Assembly: GCA_963920575.1 (NCBI GenBank)
Contig: OY986969.1
Location: forward strand, 12,416,615-12,480,614
DNA length: 64,000 nucleotides
Source of the DNA: Narthecium ossifragum
Taxonomy: Eukaryota > Streptophyta > Magnoliopsida > Dioscoreales > Nartheciaceae
Direction: 5' to 3'
The notes under the pieces were generated by a model. It saw nothing but the letters and a program-made list of their open reading frames with translations. It searched no databases and was not told where the DNA came from. A program made the position numbers and the translations under genes. Below, in pieces: positions 1-11,003 of this stretch (the stretch's first letter is position 1; the number at the start of each line of letters is the position of its first letter).

Positions 1-572
1 GCGAAGACCCTATTCACCCACGCCCTAACTATATGCTCTAATGCAAACTAGATGCATGCAATGTTCAGGCACAGATAAAGAGATATAAGCATGGAACATG
101 ATGACATCAATTATACAGAGTTGGGCATAGTCTGAAGCTAGATAAAGGTTAAGCATAGCAAGGGTCTAAAGAAATTAATAACTAACTAATACAATAATTA
201 CACAATAGCCTTAAGTGTACTCCAACACCTGACAGACTAAGGTTTCACCCTGCGGGCAACTGGTCTACAACTAGAACATATCAAAATTCGTCATTAAAAC
301 GGCGTCCATAGCCCTCAACCAAAATTTGGTACAACGGGAATGCAACCCCGACCAAGCCAACAAACTACACATACAAGATTCTAACAATACAATTGGCTAT
401 GCCCCCGGCGCACGCAGGCTATCAGCGAGGCTATTAATCAAAGCAGTAAAGTTATTCTAAGCATGCATGGCACACCTTCGACTCATTTACAATAAACATT
501 CTCGGGGATCATCATTCCCCCGGTTACCCATAAAGCGATAAAGTAATCACAAACTACATATATATACATACA
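1..572 (-). repeat. LTR-A chromovirus LTR, left part (cut by window edge and Helitron)
   Basis: The segment resembles the interior of the other LTR-A copies: the CACCCACGCCCTAAC and GATGCATGCAATG blocks near its start recur around 8120, 13220, 21300 and 28200. It has no coding capacity. The LTR is interrupted after A572 by a Helitron and resumes at 5639. Element orientation is minus. Whether it is a solo LTR or part of a larger element cannot be told because the other end lies outside the window. Confidence 0.75.
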
Positions 573-664
573 TCTATTATATAAGGAAGAGCGGTTTTTG
601 AATTGTCTCAACTATAAACATAAACAACGGCTGTGATTTATGTCCAAACACATCCAACGGTCCA

Positions 665-710
665 GATTCCATCTAAAATATCAAGATTCCATCTAAAATA
701 TCAAGATTCC
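665..710 (+). repeat. Short tandem repeat, 20-bp period, near Helitron 5' end
   Basis: GATTCCATCTAAAATATCAA occurs twice in tandem (665, 685) and the first six bases a third time (705). It lies about 90 bp inside the Helitron 5' end and is probably replication slippage. Confidence 0.8.
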
Positions 711-734
711 CCCTCCAAAATTTGGATTCCCGCC

Positions 735-1620
735 TAAAATTTCCACTCTCTGACCCTCCACTCATCTCCCATCACGTCCCATCCGAGCTGCTCACCCTCT
801 CTCAACCCCCTCTCTCATATACCATCCCCAATCGATCGGCCTCGCCCAACCCCATCGGCCTCGCTGAACCAGAGAGGAGAGGAGCCGCTCGCCCAACCCC
901 ATCGTCCTCGCCCAACCCACTGTCGGCTACGTGAAGCACATCAGCGCCCCATGCGGGGTCGGTGCAGGAGGGGAGAGGGATCAGCGAGAGAGAGATGAAG
1001 GAGAGGCGGCTAGAAAGCCAACGGGGGAGGAGAAAGACCGGTGAGTCGACATCGAGGACCCTCGAGCTTGGCAACTGTGAAGGTAAGCATCACGGCGTCT
1101 CCCTCTTCTCCTCTTCCTTTTTCTTCTTTCTCTCCTTTTTTTCCTATTTCAACACCCTCTCCATCGAGTTCTTTGGTGGAGAAGGAGAAGAACCATCGAG
1201 GGCTTTGGGCAACATCACCGATGGGGAAGAAGAAGCGGCCCGGCGCAAGTCAGGCGAGGGTCAGCGGCTCCCTCCTCTTCCTTCTTCCTTCTCTTTTTTT
1301 TTCGCTTTCATCTTCCTCTGTTTCCTCTGCTCTGTTTTCCTTCATGTGCTTCTCGCTTCTCTCTTCTTGGCTCATTTTCATTTGCCTCTAAACTCTGGCC
1401 GGTTGTTTTGTCTCTCCAGGAGGTATCGGTCGGTGGGGGAAAGGAAGAAGGCTATGGAAGTGAAGTTCAGTAGTGACTTGATATGGAGAAGACCAGCGAC
1501 GTCCGCCTTTTTGTTTCTCCATGAGGCTTTGTCGGGGCGACAGATGCCTTGGCGACGAGAGAGTCCGGCGGTGAAGAGGGAGAAGGCCGGACGGCTTGGG
1601 CATCGACGGTAGTGATTTTT
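735..1620 (+). other. Exon/intron-like GC-rich segment captured in Helitron, gene not recognised
   Basis: This GC-rich, C/T-rich block looks like the 5' end of a plant transcript. There is a candidate splice donor (AAG/GTAAGC, GT at 1083) and a candidate acceptor after a pyrimidine tract (TCTCTCCAG, AG at 1418-1419). The enclosed stretch is T/C-rich like an intron. The open frame 962-1612 runs straight through both sites and has low-complexity composition, so I do not call it a protein. No domain is recognised. Confidence 0.35.
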
Positions 1621-4400
1621 CAGCAATTTCGATACTATGCACAGTTAATTTTTGGATGAATTTTCTTTTGTTTTCTAGCAATTTTGATGGATTCCTCATG
1701 CACTTTCATGCCTGAGTTTTGGAGGAGCATGAATATATTCTTTTGGAATGTGTTTGCTCATGTGGTTGTTTTGAGCATTGGGTGTTTGTTGGTAGTCTTC
1801 CTCTCTTTTTATTGTTGATAGCTTTTTTCGTAGTTTATTTTGATAGTTATTTTTGAGGTTTGCTTGTTGTGCATATCAAAGATTTTTGGAGTTTGATGGT
1901 CCTGTGCATGAATTTGGTTTCATATTGCTGATAATAGCTTTTTCCGTAGGTAATTTCTGATGAGTTCATTTAACTCATTGTTTGCTCTGTCAGAAGGCAT
2001 AACGATATCTTTGTTCTGATTTTAGTGTTCTCTTTTAAAGCCTAGCATAATGCATGGATAACAGATGATAATTGCCACCTTTAGTTTTTTTTCCCTCTTC
2101 TCTAAGTGGTTTGCCTGATATTTAAAGTCACTGAGTTGCTCTTCAATTTGCATGGAAATGGTATATATACATAGGTAGACACATATATGAATCTTTTAAT
2201 CATATGTGTGTTTTTCTTGCTGATTTTTGTCCCTCCATTTCTTTAATCCAACAAAATATCCATTTGTACAATTGGGTAGGGAACAAAACATTCTTTATAA
2301 AGCTTTTCATATTTATTACAGAACATCCATGCATAGTTTCAGCAGCTGCCTTTTGGTTCACCTCTAGCACATTACAGGAGTGAAGTTGGCTACCTTTTTT
2401 TGTGTGAATAAGCTTTGGAAGGAACCATGGAGTATTTTGGTTCACTAGAAAGCATTTCCTAATATACTGTGTTGTTGAAGATTCGTCTTTTATCTTTTTT
2501 TGGAGTCAATGAAGGGGAAAGAGGACTAGCTATGGAGTAGTGCTCTGGTATTTCAATTGCAATTGTTATTTCAATTGGTTGCAATTATAATAAGTCTGTG
2601 GTTTTATTTTTCTGTTTGGCTTTTTTATCTGTTTATTTTTTGTCCCCTATTCTTCTCTAATTGCATTGATGCCCCGAATAGGCAAAAGCTGTCATGGATT
2701 ACTGAAACCTGCCCAAAAATAGTTGTAGCTGGCTTGATTGTTATATTTGCATTTCTGTCCCAAACCTCATGATCCCCATCACTCCTTACAGTCAATCTAG
2801 AACTTATTAAAATCTGCATTTCAGTTAACCACAGGAACAAAAGTCTGGATTTTGCATTTTGATTTTGTTGGCTATAGCACGAATCTTAGAATGTGTAGTT
2901 TTCATAATTTAAATTATGTAGATATGTGTTTCCTACTGCAACTATTAACATAAGCCATAAAACATTTCTAACTGGTTGCACCTTTTATTCCAAGTGGATT
3001 ACATTCTTGGTGATAATCTGAGAGCCACAAGTTGTATGAAGTGCTCATCTATCCTCCATTAGCTTTATTAGATATTGAGAGAATTTGAGTGGCAGTGGTC
3101 AAGAGGTCAAGGTGCTTCTTAGCTGATCTTATAGTGGGTATTTTTCTTTCCTTTTTTTGCCCCCCTTTCTAGGATCATTAAATAATTGTCTCCTACTACT
3201 ATATTATAAACTTATCCTATTCATAGTGATTGTGTGACGTGTTGGCAAGTACAAATTCAAATTGCAAGTAGATGTGCTTAACTGTTTGTAAATGATTTGA
3301 TATTCTTTTTAATTTGTAATTCGTAGCTGAGAGTACATGAAACTTTGAAATGTGATGAAAAGATTTGATATCTGCTTATGTTGACTGAGGTCTGTAGTAT
3401 GGCTTTAACCTTTTCAAGTTTCAATTCCCTACCTTTTTTGTCATCTTCTTAAGGATAACAAAAACATTACTTTGTTCTTGGCAAAGATGAAATCTCCAAG
3501 AGTTCAACTTTCGAGTGTCTATATCATTTGGAAAAATGTGACTGCACACTCTCTGTCTAAATCTTTTTTCCTGAATATGAAATAATGTATGTCGACAGAA
3601 TAAAATGATGGTGGCCCCTATGGATGTTTACATCCAATTGATGGTAATGGTTTGAACTGATTAGTGGTAGATTACCTTGAACAATGTACGTAACATACAC
3701 ATTGTATTTATGATGCCGGTCCTTCTAATTGTTCCTACTCTAAAAATTATGTTGCAGGTCGTGCTTTATGTGTCACATGAGCGATTCTCTAATAAGATAG
3801 ATGCACACACTCTCATACGTATTATCGGCAGAATGTTAGGGATGTCATGGTGATCACGTCCTGGGTGGAAGAGGGAAGGATTTCATTAGCATCCTAGCAT
3901 GTTGTAAGTACACTAATGGGCTAAAGTTTTCTTTCCAAATTAGATGGTTTCCTTATTTATCTACCTCCTACACTTATCAGGACTCAATGAGAAATCAAGC
4001 AAGGACATTGGTGGTTGTTAATTGTTGGTGCTATATTGATCAGAGTCAGAGCTTTAATATTCACATGGACCAGCCAAACTTTGGGAAATTGGCTTCTATT
4101 GAAAAAATGCCGCTTCTATTCTTGCTAATTTCACTATTTAAATCCTTTATTTGATGTGTTATTTTGTTTTATAATTCACGATGTGACTCGATTTTTTGGC
4201 GCCTCATAATATGAGGGTATGAAAATTGTAATGTTATGAACGTACTTGTGCTGCTATTGATGGAATTGAGTACGTTGTTGTTGGTTCCTGCTCACAATTA
4301 ACTACGTAAAATCATTAAATTTGAATGTGCTAAGCCACCATGAGATTGGTTTCGAATCGGTTTGTCAAGAATGAATTGATCTTGATGGTAGCATTTTTGT
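1621..4400 (+). other. AT-rich intron-like Helitron interior
   Basis: No coding region is supported here. The DNA is T-rich and resembles plant introns. One exon-like block is bounded by an acceptor (GTTGCAG, ending at 3757) and a donor (TTGTAAGT, GT at 3904), but its translation is not recognisable. The stretch may be intron and 3' flanking DNA captured with the gene fragments. Confidence 0.3.
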
Positions 4401-4775
4401 ATCAAATATGTGTATTTGAACCAAAAACCTTCCTTTGATCATTGTTCGTGGCCTCAAGCTTGCAGCATCTGCCCCACATCCGGCGAGACCTTCTCCAGCG
4501 ACATCCCTATCTCCGCGCGATCAACACCAGATCTTGGTGAACGGTGCCTCCCGACGGTCATCCCCCTCTTCTCTCTCTGTTCCCCACGCCGGCGATCCCC
4601 CATCCCCCTCTCTCCCTCTCTGTTCCCGACGCCATCGACCTCTCCCCCATCCCCCTCTCTCCCTCTCTGTTCCCCACGCCGTCGACCTCGCCCAACCTGT
4701 CAGCCACGCCGTCGACCTCTCTGTTCCCCACGCTGTTGAGCGAAGCTCCCCACGCCGTTGACCTCGCCCCACATT

Positions 4776-4970
4776 GGGGACCGCCAGGGTCGCATCGCCA
4801 TCTGGGACTTCTGATCACGGTAGGTGGTCCGCTGGCTGGAGCTCGACCCATCCCCCAACCGCGACCGCGCCCGCCTCGAGATCCAGGACCTCTGTTGGAT
4901 CCGCTCGGAATCTTGGCTACTCGCCTCTATCCACGGGCCCTCCCTCTTAGTCCTCTAGGACACCTCCACC
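4776..4970 (+). pseudogene. Captured fragment of a WDR11-like WD40 repeat gene
   Basis: One frame gives GDRQGRIAIWDF, two stop codons, then VVRWLELDPSPNRDR, LEIQDLCWIRSESWLLASI and HGPSLLVL before another stop and DTST. The order of a GDxxGRI-WDF strand, an IQDLCW block and a xxxGPSLL block is what I know from plant WDR11-type proteins, beta-propeller proteins implicated in endosome/Golgi trafficking. The fragment covers only about 65 residues of a protein normally over 1,000 residues and has three in-frame stops, so it is non-functional. High GC and codon use suggest a monocot donor. The identification rests on recalled family motifs and needs a BLASTX search. Confidence 0.6.
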
Positions 4971-5040
4971 TCAGCTCTCACAGTAAGGAGAAGAAGCCAG
5001 CGACAGCCAAAAAGTTGAGGCGGCGATGCCCGACTCCCCA

Positions 5041-5265
5041 ACCTCCTCGACACCGAGGCCAACATTAACGCTAGATCAATGCAACTCTGTGTCTCCGTAG
5101 CGATCTACTACGTACGCCTGCCTCGCCGGCCACCTCGATGCCACACGCACGCTCCTCGAGGCAGGCGCTATCTGCTCCGAGCGCACCTTCGACGCCCGGT
5201 GCCTGTATCATGCTCTCAATTTGACGGTGAGGAGGCTCTTGACGGCTTTCATGACCGGTATGCTT
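5041..5265 (+). pseudogene. Captured fragment of an ankyrin-repeat/BTB protein gene
   Basis: From about 5107 a frame reads [20 protein letters not shown], then [19 protein letters not shown] and RRLL. The first part is a typical ankyrin repeat ([18 protein letters not shown]). The whole resembles the N-terminal region of plant ankyrin-BTB/POZ proteins like Arabidopsis At2g04740. Sequence just upstream, in a shifted frame, reads NLLDTEANIN, so there is at least one frameshift. It is a fragment of an exon, not a gene. It lies about 100 bp from the WDR11-like fragment although the two genes are unrelated, which fits Helitron capture. Confidence 0.6.
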
Positions 5266-5609
5266 CCTAAGATTTGACAAAATTTGTTGAAGATCTGATA
5301 ACAGTCCTTGCACCTTCTTATTTCGATTTTCTTGAAGAAAGCAATTGTTGTATCAGGGACAATAGGTAAGTCACATTCACTTTTACTACTAAGGTCAGAG
5401 CACCTTATGATTGTGATTTTTAATTGTAGTTTTCAATAATGTATCATTAAATCTTGGTTTGAAGTCAACGTAGATTCAGTGACTTGATTTTAATTTTAAC
5501 AGTATATTTGTAGCATCTATGCAACCGAATTCAAAAGGTTAAAGTTTGGAAGTTTAATCCTCGGTACAAGGGAGGTTTTGTCGAAAATTTATGAAAGAAA
5601 TTCTAAATA

Positions 5610-5638
5610 CCCGTGGCGTAGGCACGGGCATTCCCTAG
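5610..5638 (+). other. Helitron 3' terminus: hairpin plus CTAG
   Basis: Six-base-pair stem CCCGTG/CACGGG with a 7-nt loop (5616-5622), a ten-base tail and terminal CTAG. The next base is T, as Helitron insertion at AT dinucleotides requires. Confidence 0.85.
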
Positions 5639-6011
5639 TATATATATATATAACATGCTTATCAAGAATCTGCTTGAAAATCCGTAGAAATCGATAAACC
5701 GATTTAAAATACAACTTACAGCGTAATCCGAAGATAAACCCATAAAAATCCTGATTATAATATTATAATAATCCTTACTTATCTTCGAGAAAGTCACATG
5801 AGAAATTCGGGTCAAAAAGAAACCGGAAACACCAAATTCGGATCAATTATAACAAATCAAAATATAAAAGATCGATCATCATACCAAAGATGATCGATCA
5901 TTCATATGGGTGCTCACTGTCAAGGAGAAATGATCGATCTTCACTCCCAACCACAAAACCAGACCCTCGACCTAACGTGGTCGAACTGGGTTGGAGGTAT
6001 GGGTCCTCATA
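5639..6011 (-). repeat. LTR-A chromovirus LTR, right part (U3 end)
   Basis: This continues the LTR cut by the Helitron. It ends GGGTCCTCATA at 6011, where other copies end GGTCCTCACA, and is preceded by the ACCCTCGACCTAACG block seen in sibling LTRs. It contains GATCGATCAT dyads (5871-5938). There is no coding region. Confidence 0.75.
5871..5898. repeat. GATCGATC-type dyad in LTR U3
   Basis: ATCGATCATC (5871-5880) and GATGATCGAT (5889-5898) are exact inverted arms around an 8-nt loop. A further GATCGATCT occurs at 5932-5940. This is the same class of dyad as in the other LTR families of the window. Confidence 0.85.
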
Positions 6012-6524
6012 GCACGTGCCCTGGGGTTGGCAATGGACGTAACGTGAGTTTTCCTTAGAAATGAGATAGAACCCGGGACTTTGTGGTTTCCCTTTCTTCT
6101 TGTGCGATGCAGAGTAGAGTAGAACCCTATTGAGCTTTGTTGCTCACTCCTACCCGGGCTGCATTTGCAGGTGCAGGCGTCAGCTCCTCGGTGGTTCCTA
6201 CTGGACCAGGTCTTGGCAGCGCGTCGACTTCTGGAGGCGTTTGAGGTCTCAGAGGGACAGATGTACATTTTGGCAACTTTTGTTTATAGTTACCTTTCGA
6301 TGATGATTTACTTAATATTTAACATATGAAATCTTGTTCCCTCTTTTGGTTGAGTTTCATTTCCGCAATATTAATCTCTAGTTTGTTAGATTTACTATTA
6401 TTCCCTTAGAAGTCTTTAAGTTAAATTTATTCCGCTGTGTACTGTATCATGTAGTATTGGATGTAAATAGTGTAGGTTCCCCTCACGTCCCGCCTCGGAT
6501 AGGTTTTCGGGGTCGGGGTGTAAT
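6012..6524 (+). repeat. LTR-A-like fragment in opposite orientation
   Basis: The sequence is the reverse complement of the second half of the LTR-A type. It contains the conserved block CTCACTCCTACCCGGGCTGC near 6150 followed by TTTGCAGGTGCAGGCGTCAG, and ends in GGGGTCGGGGTGT near 6521, where intact copies read GTGACA. It abuts the preceding minus-strand LTR head to head without spacer. It is a remnant without coding capacity. Confidence 0.65.
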
Positions 6525-6966
6525 AACCAACCTCTCCCCAAAGAAGATCACCCACAACCCGGAAACACGATGAAAACAATGGAAAACGAAGGGGAGAGAA
6601 GCTAGAAGCTCACCGGAGCCAGAAGGGAGAAGAAATCAGGAGGAAATCCCACCATATCCACACCATTCCAGCGAGTACTGCCTCCTTCTAACTCGGTTTG
6701 CACCCACTCTCTCTCTCTCCCTTCTCCGGCACCGACAATTCCCTTTTCCTTCCACTCTCTCTCTCTCTCTCTCTTCCTTATTCTTTCCTCATCTCTCTCT
6801 CTACCTCAAATCCAGCTGGTGAGGTGAGGATGAAGAGAGAGAGGAAAATATCGTGAAGAAGACGAAAAAGAGAGGTAGGTTGGGGTAGTTCGGATTTTTG
6901 CAGAAAACCCATGCAAAAACCTAGAATTACATGTAGGTCCCTACATTTTCATAAAAAACGCTCACA
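6525..6966 (-). repeat. Probable 3' LTR fragment of G1
   Basis: This non-coding DNA lies immediately downstream of the G1 integrase and its polypurine-tract region. It has a plausible LTR edge (CGCTCACA ending at 6966, which is TGTGAGCG on the minus strand). The C/T-rich stretch 6710-6800 resembles the pyrimidine-rich leader of the other LTRs. The far end is lost at the 6012-6524 fragment. Assignment is by position, not by comparison with a second copy. Confidence 0.4.
6755..6774. repeat. (CT)n microsatellite
   Basis: Ten perfect CT units lie inside the pyrimidine-rich leader of the G1 LTR fragment. A shorter CT run is at 6709-6718. Confidence 0.9.
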
Positions 6967-7030
6967 ATTTGCAAATTGGCCCCTTAGAATGTACCCCCTT
7001 AAAGTTGAATTTCAACCCTGAAATTCAACT
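6967..7030 (-). other. G1 polypurine-tract region with conserved palindrome
   Basis: On the minus strand the order is integrase stop, then a hairpin (arms 7004-7014 and 7019-7029, loop ACCC), then TTTAAGGGGG (7003-6994), then the LTR edge. G2 and G3 carry a related palindrome (AATTTCGTCCCGAAATT) at the same place. I read it as the plus-strand primer region of a Del-type chromovirus. Confidence 0.55.
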
Positions 7031-7078
7031 CGAGTACAAAAAATGAAGATCAATTCATACCTTCCGAAAGAGTTGGGG

Positions 7079-7311
7079 CTATGTGGCACGCATCATCTGT
7101 TTTCGCTCCCACGTAGCCTCCTCAACCCCTCTGTGTCTCCACAGGACCTTGACCAAGGGAATAGTCTTGCCTCGCAAGACTCGCTCCTGTCGGTCAAGGA
7201 TTTGGACTGGCCTCTCCTCAAACATCGCATCAACATCTACCTCGATTTGGATCCAATCTATAACGTGAGAGAGATCCGGCACATAGTTCCTCGTAAGAGA
7301 CACATGGAACG
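7079..7311 (-). pseudogene. G1 integrase C-terminus with chromodomain-like tail
   Basis: The minus-strand frame reads TFHVSLTRNYVPDLSHV, then PVQILDRQERVLRGK, IPLVKVLWRHRGVEEATWE and a stop at 7079. The FHVS and PxxILDRxxxxLR/ VLWRHxxxEEATWE blocks are the C-terminal part of chromovirus integrases (Del/Tekay type), where a chromodomain-like fold directs integration to heterochromatin. It is separated from the catalytic part by the solo LTR 7312-9830, whose insertion falls exactly at the TFHVS codons. It is not expressed as a protein in this state. Confidence 0.75.
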
Positions 7312-9830
7312 TGTCACACCCCGATCTAGAAAACCCATCCGGTTCGGGGTGTGAGGGTTCCTAATCCACTCAATCCACCTATGGTGCATTATAATAAGAT
7401 AAAACATCTAAAAACTTAACAATTGATCTGGGGCAAGATTGAAATTTCTACTAATTCATTAAAGATCACATACTCCTGATTTGTACATAGATGTAAAAAA
7501 TCTTCAATAGAGAAATTATACATTTAACATCATCCTCGAAGGATATCTATATACAAAAACTGAGAAAAAGGGTACCATGGTCCCCAAAAACCTCAAACGC
7601 CTCCAGACGTCGACACACCACCAATAGCCTGTTAAGCGAGTGCTACAGAAGAAGAGCTAACGCATGCACCTACAAAACACAGCCCGGGTAGGAGTGAGCA
7701 ACAAAGCTCAGTAGGGTTCTACTTGACGTCACTCAGAAAAGGAAAGGGAACAGTAAAGCCTAGGTTTCCATCTCATCTCTAGGGGAAAACACATGTAACA
7801 TCCATCGCCTACCCCTAAGGCACAGACTCTGATGACCTCCACTGTCAACAGTTGTCTCTCATAAACCACGCGCTCCAGCGCTGAAACGGCAGGGGTAGAA
7901 CCCAGGGCGATACCTAACTTCCCCTATCGATATACTGAAAATGAGACTGAGACGAAACCCAGGACGACCTCTACACCTCAATCAGAGTAATTTCAGTCAG
8001 ATAGACAGTATCCTCGATAACATAGATTCAATATTATAATCGGATCCTAGACCTTGCTACCCAGCCTCGGTCCCGAGGCTAGATCGGAGCTGCCTGAGCC
8101 CTCGAATCGGCGACACCTCTATTCGCCCAAGTCCTAACCTTTATGCATCTAATGCAATCAAATGCATGCAATGCTCATACGCACAAGAATAAATAACATT
8201 ACAAGCATGTAACATGATGGCACAACAATATACAGGACTGGGCGTACCATACAACTCACCAAAAGGGTAGGCATAGCAAAGGTCTAGGCTACAACTAAAT
8301 ATTACAACAGTACAACGGCACCCACAGGCCGTTAACAAGCAACTACAAATTTAATCTAAATTTTGGCATTAGGATAGCATAACAGCCATCTCCCGAAATT
8401 CCTACAACGGGGGGCACAACCCCGGCCAAACCAATAATAACTACGACAGTAAGGCAACACAAATATACTCGTAGTTATTTACAGCATACAATCATTGATA
8501 TAAAAACCATGACTTCACAAACTATATCTACGGTGAAATCATATCCAAAACACCCACCAAAACCCTCAAAAACCCACTGAGAATAGCATGCATGCTTCCT
8601 ACCATCATCGGCTATCTATCGTGAAACAAATCCGATCAAAGAACCACGAAAATCCCTATTTAAAGGCTGGCGGATGATGTGGCAGTCGATGTCACGGTCG
8701 ACCTTAAGAAGGCTCAAAAGCTGGCGGTCAATCAGAGCATCAACTCTAGGGAACCAAAGTGGCAACAAAGGCTCACGGTCGATGTGACGGTCTATGCAAC
8801 GGTGGACCGGGGAGCCTGGGTAAACAAAAGCTGAGAATGGCAGTGGATCTGTGGATCGACCTTGAGAAGCTATTTTAGGAATTTAAGGCTCACGATCTAT
8901 GCGACGGCTGACCGTTGAGCTTGGGTAAGGCAGAAATATGGGATGTTCTGTTCTGACACAGCTTGGGATTAAAATTCAATAAAAGTCGTCGAAAAATCTA
9001 AAAAATATGAAATCAATTGGGTTAGGAAGAAGACGCAAGAATCTCCAACTTTCATGTTGAAGGCTTCCCGATATTATGCATATACATTGCTCCGATTTGG
9101 GGTTGAATAGGCAGTCTCAATGAAGAACAGAAAATCCGGAAAAAAAAGACGAGGAAAAAATGCTTAAATTGGAAGTAAATCCAAATACAACCCAACAATC
9201 CTAGAAGAACATTCTAGCACAAAGCAATCAAGGAACAAACAAACTAAACCATAAGTTTAGCTTGACGCAAGCTAAACACAAGCTAAACGCAAGAACCCTA
9301 CCTTACTATGCTAATTCACCGTCAAACCAGCTGAAGATGACTTCCTCGTCGTTGCCATCACCTCCAACCTTGCCAGAGAATGTCGGAGCCCTCTCCCTCT
9401 CAAGGCTTCACTCAGGACGGGAAGGAAGAAGGAGAAGAAGGAACACGAGAGGCAGGGGAAGGAAAAGAAAGAGAAGGAAGAGGTAGGGGGGTATTTTTAG
9501 GCTCATGAACCGACTTGCTACAGTGCTCTAAACTGACCTGCCTACTATAGTGTCGAACCAACTTGCTACAATGCGATCAAACGTCTGTTTCCATCTTTCC
9601 CGATCTAGCTCCGATCTTCCGATCGACAACGCTTATAAAGATCTAATGAATCACATACATCAATCCAAGGTAGTGTGTGCACTAAGCGGGTGTGAAACTG
9701 ACCGCCAAGATGCAATATACCAAATCGCCCTTAGGGTCTTCGTGATAAACCCGATCGCAAAACAAGGCCAAACTGGGCCAGACCCTCGACCTAACACGGT
9801 CGGACCAGGTTGGAGGAGCAGGTCCTCACA
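7312..9830 (-). repeat. Solo LTR-A inserted in G1 integrase
   Basis: It starts TGTCACACCCCG at 7312 and ends GGTCCTCACA at 9830. Flanking pentamers are GAACG (7307-7311) and TAACC (9831-9835), an eroded target-site duplication (3 of 5 match). The interrupted integrase reads through once the LTR is removed. It contains the conserved AGTGAGCAACAAAGCTCAGT block near 7693 and degenerate dyads at 8690-8935. Open frames inside (e.g. 9262-9486) are chance frames in purine-rich leader DNA. Confidence 0.8.
8690..8935. repeat. Degenerate ACGGTCGAT dyad cluster in solo LTR-A
   Basis: Several copies of ACGGTCGATG, ACGGTCGACC, GTGGATCGACC and ACGGCTGACCG are separated by 30-70 bp spacers. Arms are eroded compared with the G3 and copia clusters. 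The segment is non-coding. Confidence 0.65.
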
Positions 9831-10740
9831 TAACCTTGGGGGAAGGGCTAAGAAATATGCCACCTCACCAATTCACTACAAGATCTGAATATGGGGGCCA
9901 ACTTTCCCTTCTTACCGAACTACCCCTGACCTCTGCGCAGCATCACTTTCTGGAAAACATGATTGCTCTTAGCGAACTCCAACGGTTGTCATTTTCGATC
10001 AACATAACTCTTTTGCATACTCTAAGCAGTGAGAAGCCTTTGTCTGATCTGCACGACCTGATCTGTCATTTTCCTAATGAGGTCTGGTCCAAGGCGGGCA
10101 GCTCTACCTTATTCTGTCCAACAGAGTGGAGATCGACACGGTCTCCCATACAAAGCCCCATAAGGTGCCATGCCAATGCTGGATTGGTATCTGTTGTTAT
10201 ATACAAACTCTATCAAGGGAAAATGTTCTTCCCAGCTACCCTTCAGGTATAGCACACAGGCTCACAGCATATCTTCCAAGATATGGATAGGCCTCTTTGA
10301 CTGTCCATCTGTCTGAGGGTGAAAGGCGGTACTAAAGGGCAACATTGTGCCCAAAGCCTGTTGGAAACTACTCCGAAATTTTCCTGTCAACCGTGGGTCC
10401 CTGTCTAACACTATCGACACATGTGTCCCATGGAGCCGGACTATCTGATGTACGAACAGCCTGCTCATACGCTCCGAAGAGTCTGTCAACCGCATAACCA
10501 AGAAGTGAGCCAACTTCATAAATCTGTCCACAATCACCTAGATGGCGTCATGTCCCTTGGGTGATCTCGGTATGCCCATCACGAAGTCCGTAGAGACGTG
10601 TTCCCACTTCCACTGGGAGAGGTTGTACCAAGCCCGCAGGCTTCTGGTGCTCTACCTTCACCTGCTAACAGGTAAGACAACTGGTCACAAACTGTGTTAT
10701 ATCTTCCATCATTTTGCGCCACCAATACTAGCAATGAAGA
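9831..10740 (-). pseudogene. G1 integrase catalytic core
   Basis: Minus-strand frames give WKWEHVSTDFVMGIPRSP (first catalytic Asp), VDRFMKLAHF, VLDRDPRLTGKF (second Asp), then [20 protein letters not shown]. The third catalytic position is usually Glu in GQSER; here it is Lys, so the enzyme would be dead even without the stops. Further downstream come EFVYNNRYQSSIGMAPY and [13 protein letters not shown]. There are several in-frame stops, one of them just before VIVDRF. Order and spacing match the integrase of G3. Confidence 0.8.
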
Positions 10741-11003
10741 TTATGATACATCTTCATCCCTCCTGAATGGACTGCAAAACGAGACGAGTGAAACTCTGAC
10801 AAGATATCTCTGTCCAACAGCTGATCAACTAGTACCACTACCCTACCTCTGAAACGAAGACTATCATGATTGTGCACTGTCTAGCCGTTAGTGGCCTCCC
10901 CACCATGAATAGCTACTAACCTCTGATCTCTGGCTTGTGTTGTAATAAACCTTTGTAAAAAGGTCGATGTCGCTACTAGTGCACAGAAAGCATTGTCCCT
11001 GGT

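Larger units (their letters stand above)
573..5638 (+). mobile_element. Non-autonomous Helitron (Hel1) carrying host gene fragments
   Basis: The 5' end starts TCTATTATATAAGGAAGAGC at 573, directly after A572. The 3' end has a hairpin (CCCGTG 5610-5615 pairing with CACGGG 5623-5628), then ten bases ending in CTAG at 5638, directly before T5639. A 5'-TC end, a subterminal hairpin, a CTRR end and insertion between A and T are the Helitron hallmarks, and no target-site duplication is expected. The flanking LTR-A sequence is continuous across the insertion. There is no Rep/helicase ORF, so it must have moved using proteins in trans. The interior holds GC-rich exon-like blocks (735-1620, 4440-5270) separated by AT-rich intron-like DNA, including fragments of two recognisable plant genes. 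The ends are well supported; internal capture boundaries are not defined. Confidence 0.85.

Noticed and set aside
962..1612. 216-residue ORF as a host gene
   Set aside because: Low-complexity Ser/Phe/Glu-rich frame crossing splice-like sites in a Helitron; no motif.
4410..5068. Overlapping Pro/Ser-rich ORFs on both strands
   Set aside because: They arise from C/T-rich DNA with repeated CCATCCCCCTCTCTCCCTC units; the recognisable coding remnants are in a different frame (4776-4970).
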